Part shown: positions 5,652 to 6,786 of the stretch, one piece after another
Layout: each line of letters starts with the position of its first letter
How positions within the stretch are numbered: position 1 is the first letter of the stretch
Source: Desulfobacteraceae bacterium
GTDB lineage: Bacteria > Desulfobacterota > Desulfobacteria > Desulfobacterales > Desulfosalsimonadaceae
Direction of reading: 5' to 3'
Assembly (NCBI GenBank): GCA_007136525.1
Contig: SLGU01000216.1
Span: 1-6,786 of the forward strand
DNA length: 6,786 nucleotides
Made by a program: the position numbers and the translations under genes
The notes under the pieces: model-generated
What the model saw: only the letters and a program-made list of their open reading frames with translations
What the model was told of the DNA's origin: nothing
Databases searched by the model: none

Positions 5652-5655
5652 GATT

Positions 5656-6414
5656 TTATTCGCTATCCTGTTCAATATCCACGAGCTTTCCATCCCGTAT
5701 GGTCATACATCGCTGCATGCACCGGGCCAGCTTCATGTTATGGGTGACAACCACCATGGTCATCTGCATTTCCCTGTTGAGCTGCATTAAAAAATCATGA
5801 ACCTGGATGGAGTTTCGGATATCAAGGTTGCCCGTCGGTTCATCGGCTAACAGTACCGGCGGGTTCATGACAAGTGCGCGGGCCAGGGCAACCCGCTGCT
5901 GCTCCCCGCCGGACAGGTCATTGACCCGATGGGAAAGTCGGTCTTTCAAACCGACACGAACCAGGATCGCTTCAGCCGCCGGCCGGATGCTTTTTTTCGC
6001 CATTCCGGCGATCAGACCCGGCATCATGACATTTTCAAGGGCCGTAAATTCGGCAAGCAGGTAATGGAACTGAAAAACGAACCCGATGGTCGTGTTCCTG
6101 AAATGCGCCAACTGCTTCTTGTCCATGTCAAAAACATCTTGCCCCCTGAAAAAAAACCGCCCGCTGTCCGGCCGGTCCAGTGTTCCCAGGATATGCAGCA
6201 GCGTCGATTTGCCAAGCCCCGATTCGCCCACGACCGAGATCGACTCCCCCTGGTTTATGGAAAGCGAGGCATCGCTGAGTATCTGTATGGGGCTGCTGTT
6301 ATATTCAAATCCCTTGGAAATGCCCGTCAGGCGAATCAGCGGCTCCCCTGCGGGGCCGTTCCCTGCCGGTTCCCGGTGCCGGTCCTGCCTGGGCGTATAT
6401 CCGGTATTATCCAT
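5656..6414 (-). CDS. lolD: LolD, lipoprotein-releasing ABC transporter ATP-binding protein
   Basis: LolD powers the LolC/E complex, which extracts outer-membrane lipoproteins from the inner membrane and passes them to the carrier LolA. The 252-residue protein has every ABC ATPase motif in order: Walker A G-E-S-G-L-G-K-S-T (63-71), Q-loop F-Q-F-H-Y-L-L (114-120), signature L-S-G-G-E-Q-Q-R (167-174), Walker B V-L-L-A-D-E (187-192), D-loop G-N-L-D (195-198), and the switch His H225 in V-T-H-N. The stretches H-Y-L-L-A-E-F-T-A-L-E-N-V and A-D-E-P-T-G-N-L-D are typical of LolD. Residues 1-24 are a polar extension rich in G, P and R ahead of the usual E-P-L-I-R-L-T-G-I-S-K start, and no other Met or Val codon precedes residue 60. 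The ATG at 6412-6414 overlaps the permease stop by 8 nt and has GGAGG (6424-6428) 9 nt upstream, so translation is probably coupled. MacB-type or FtsE ATPases are the nearest alternatives but fit the neighbours less well. Confidence 0.94.
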   Translation of the reverse strand: MDNTGYTPRQDRHREPAGNGPAGEPLIRLTGISKGFEYNSSPIQILSDASLSINQGESISVVGESGLGKSTLLHILGTLDRPDSGRFFFRGQDVFDMDKKQLAHFRNTTIGFVFQFHYLLAEFTALENVMMPGLIAGMAKKSIRPAAEAILVRVGLKDRLSHRVNDLSGGEQQRVALARALVMNPPVLLADEPTGNLDIRNSIQVHDFLMQLNREMQMTMVVVTHNMKLARCMQRCMTIRDGKLVDIEQDSE

Positions 6415-6786
6415 AACGGATCGCCTCCACGGGGTTCAGCCGCGACGCCTTGTGCGCCGGATACAGGGTGGCCAGAAAACAGATCACCATCGCGGCCCCG
6501 ATAATGGTGGCAATATCAAAAAACTCGAGCTGCACCGGAAGAGAAGTGAAATAATACACGTCTCCGGGCAGCTCAATGAATTTATAGTGCTTCAGCAGAA
6601 GGCTTCCCGCGACACCCAGAACGGTTCCCAGACATGTACCGATAACGCCGATGATCATTCCTTTAAACACGAATATCTTCCGGATGCTGGCATCGGTCGC
6701 CCCCATGGCTTTCAAAATGGCGATATCCTTGGTCTTGCTCATGACCAGCATAATCAGCGTGCTGGCGATATTGAACGCCGCAACAA
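6407..6786 (-). CDS. LolC/LolE family lipoprotein-releasing permease (C-terminal part)
   Basis: The gene runs off the high-coordinate end; 125 codons remain, ending at TAA (6409-6407). It is the membrane partner of LolD, forming the channel and lipoprotein-binding part of the transporter in the inner membrane. The fragment matches the FtsX-like C-terminal permease domain. A truncated membrane helix opens it (V-A-A-F-N-I-A-S-T-L-I-M-L-V-M). Next comes the cytoplasmic coupling segment K-T-K-D-I-A-I-L-K-A-M-G-A-T (17-30), which contacts the ATPase. Then follow a membrane helix at about 43-64, a short periplasmic loop with E-L-P-G-D-V-Y-Y-F (71-79), a last helix at about 90-110, and the ending Y-P-A-H-K-A-S-R-L-N-P-V-E-A-I-R-Y-G, typical of LolC/LolE. 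The visible part cannot tell LolC from LolE or a fused single permease. Overlap with lolD supports a shared transcript. Confidence 0.92.
   Translation of the reverse strand, partial: VAAFNIASTLIMLVMSKTKDIAILKAMGATDASIRKIFVFKGMIIGVIGTCLGTVLGVAGSLLLKHYKFIELPGDVYYFTSLPVQLEFFDIATIIGAAMVICFLATLYPAHKASRLNPVEAIRYG
6424..6428 (-). promoter_or_regulatory. lolD ribosome-binding site inside the upstream permease gene
   Basis: GGAGG on the minus strand lies 9 nt before the lolD ATG and within the last codons of the permease. It is the best Shine-Dalgarno match noticed here. It supports the 6414 start despite the unusual N-terminal extension that start gives. Confidence 0.65.

Overview
The window is a compact cell-envelope biogenesis locus read entirely from the minus strand. 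From upstream (high coordinates) to downstream the order is: lolC/lolE-type permease (3' end only), lolD, bamA, ompH/skp, lpxD, fabZ, lpxA, and the first 13 codons of lpxI. Every gene is a recognisable housekeeping gene with intact catalytic or structural motifs. The host is a Gram-negative, LPS-making bacterium. LpxI in place of LpxH, the joined lolCD-bamA-ompH-lpxD-fabZ-lpxA-lpxI order and moderately GC-rich codon use suggest a deltaproteobacterium (Desulfobacterota, perhaps a Desulfobacterales-like sulfate reducer). The taxonomic part is inference from gene order, not a database match.

Layout. At 6407-6786 lies the C-terminal part of the lipoprotein-release permease, overlapping lolD (5656-6414) by 8 nt. 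A 135-bp gap with a weak terminator-like hairpin and a second small stem-loop precedes bamA (3283-5520). A 29-bp gap leads to ompH (2723-3253). Then comes the only large non-coding interval, 2383-2722. After it, lpxD (1306-2382), fabZ (832-1269), lpxA (59-832) and lpxI (1-39) follow with gaps of 36 nt, a TAATG overlap, and 19 nt.

How the genes work together. LolC/E and LolD extract lipoproteins from the inner membrane for the outer membrane. BamA inserts beta-barrel proteins there, and OmpH/Skp escorts unfolded barrels across the periplasm. FabZ works in fatty-acid elongation and shares the 3-hydroxyacyl-ACP pool with LpxA and LpxD, which acylate the sugar nucleotide to start lipid A. LpxI then cleaves the product to lipid X. 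The locus therefore couples lipid A supply to outer-membrane protein and lipoprotein delivery.

The most unusual part is 2421-2687. This roughly 267-bp imperfect palindrome is built from three nested inverted repeats: a 19-bp outer pair (16/19), a 7-bp middle pair, and a 29-bp inner pair (27/29) made of TCGAAA/CGATTT hexamer arrays facing each other across a 100-nt loop. An array of heptamers (ATTAACT) abuts it. It looks like a small inserted, hairpin-forming repeat element inside an otherwise tight operon. A second point of interest is LpxA, where the usual Q-D-x-K segment of the sugar-nucleotide site reads Q-A-V-R.
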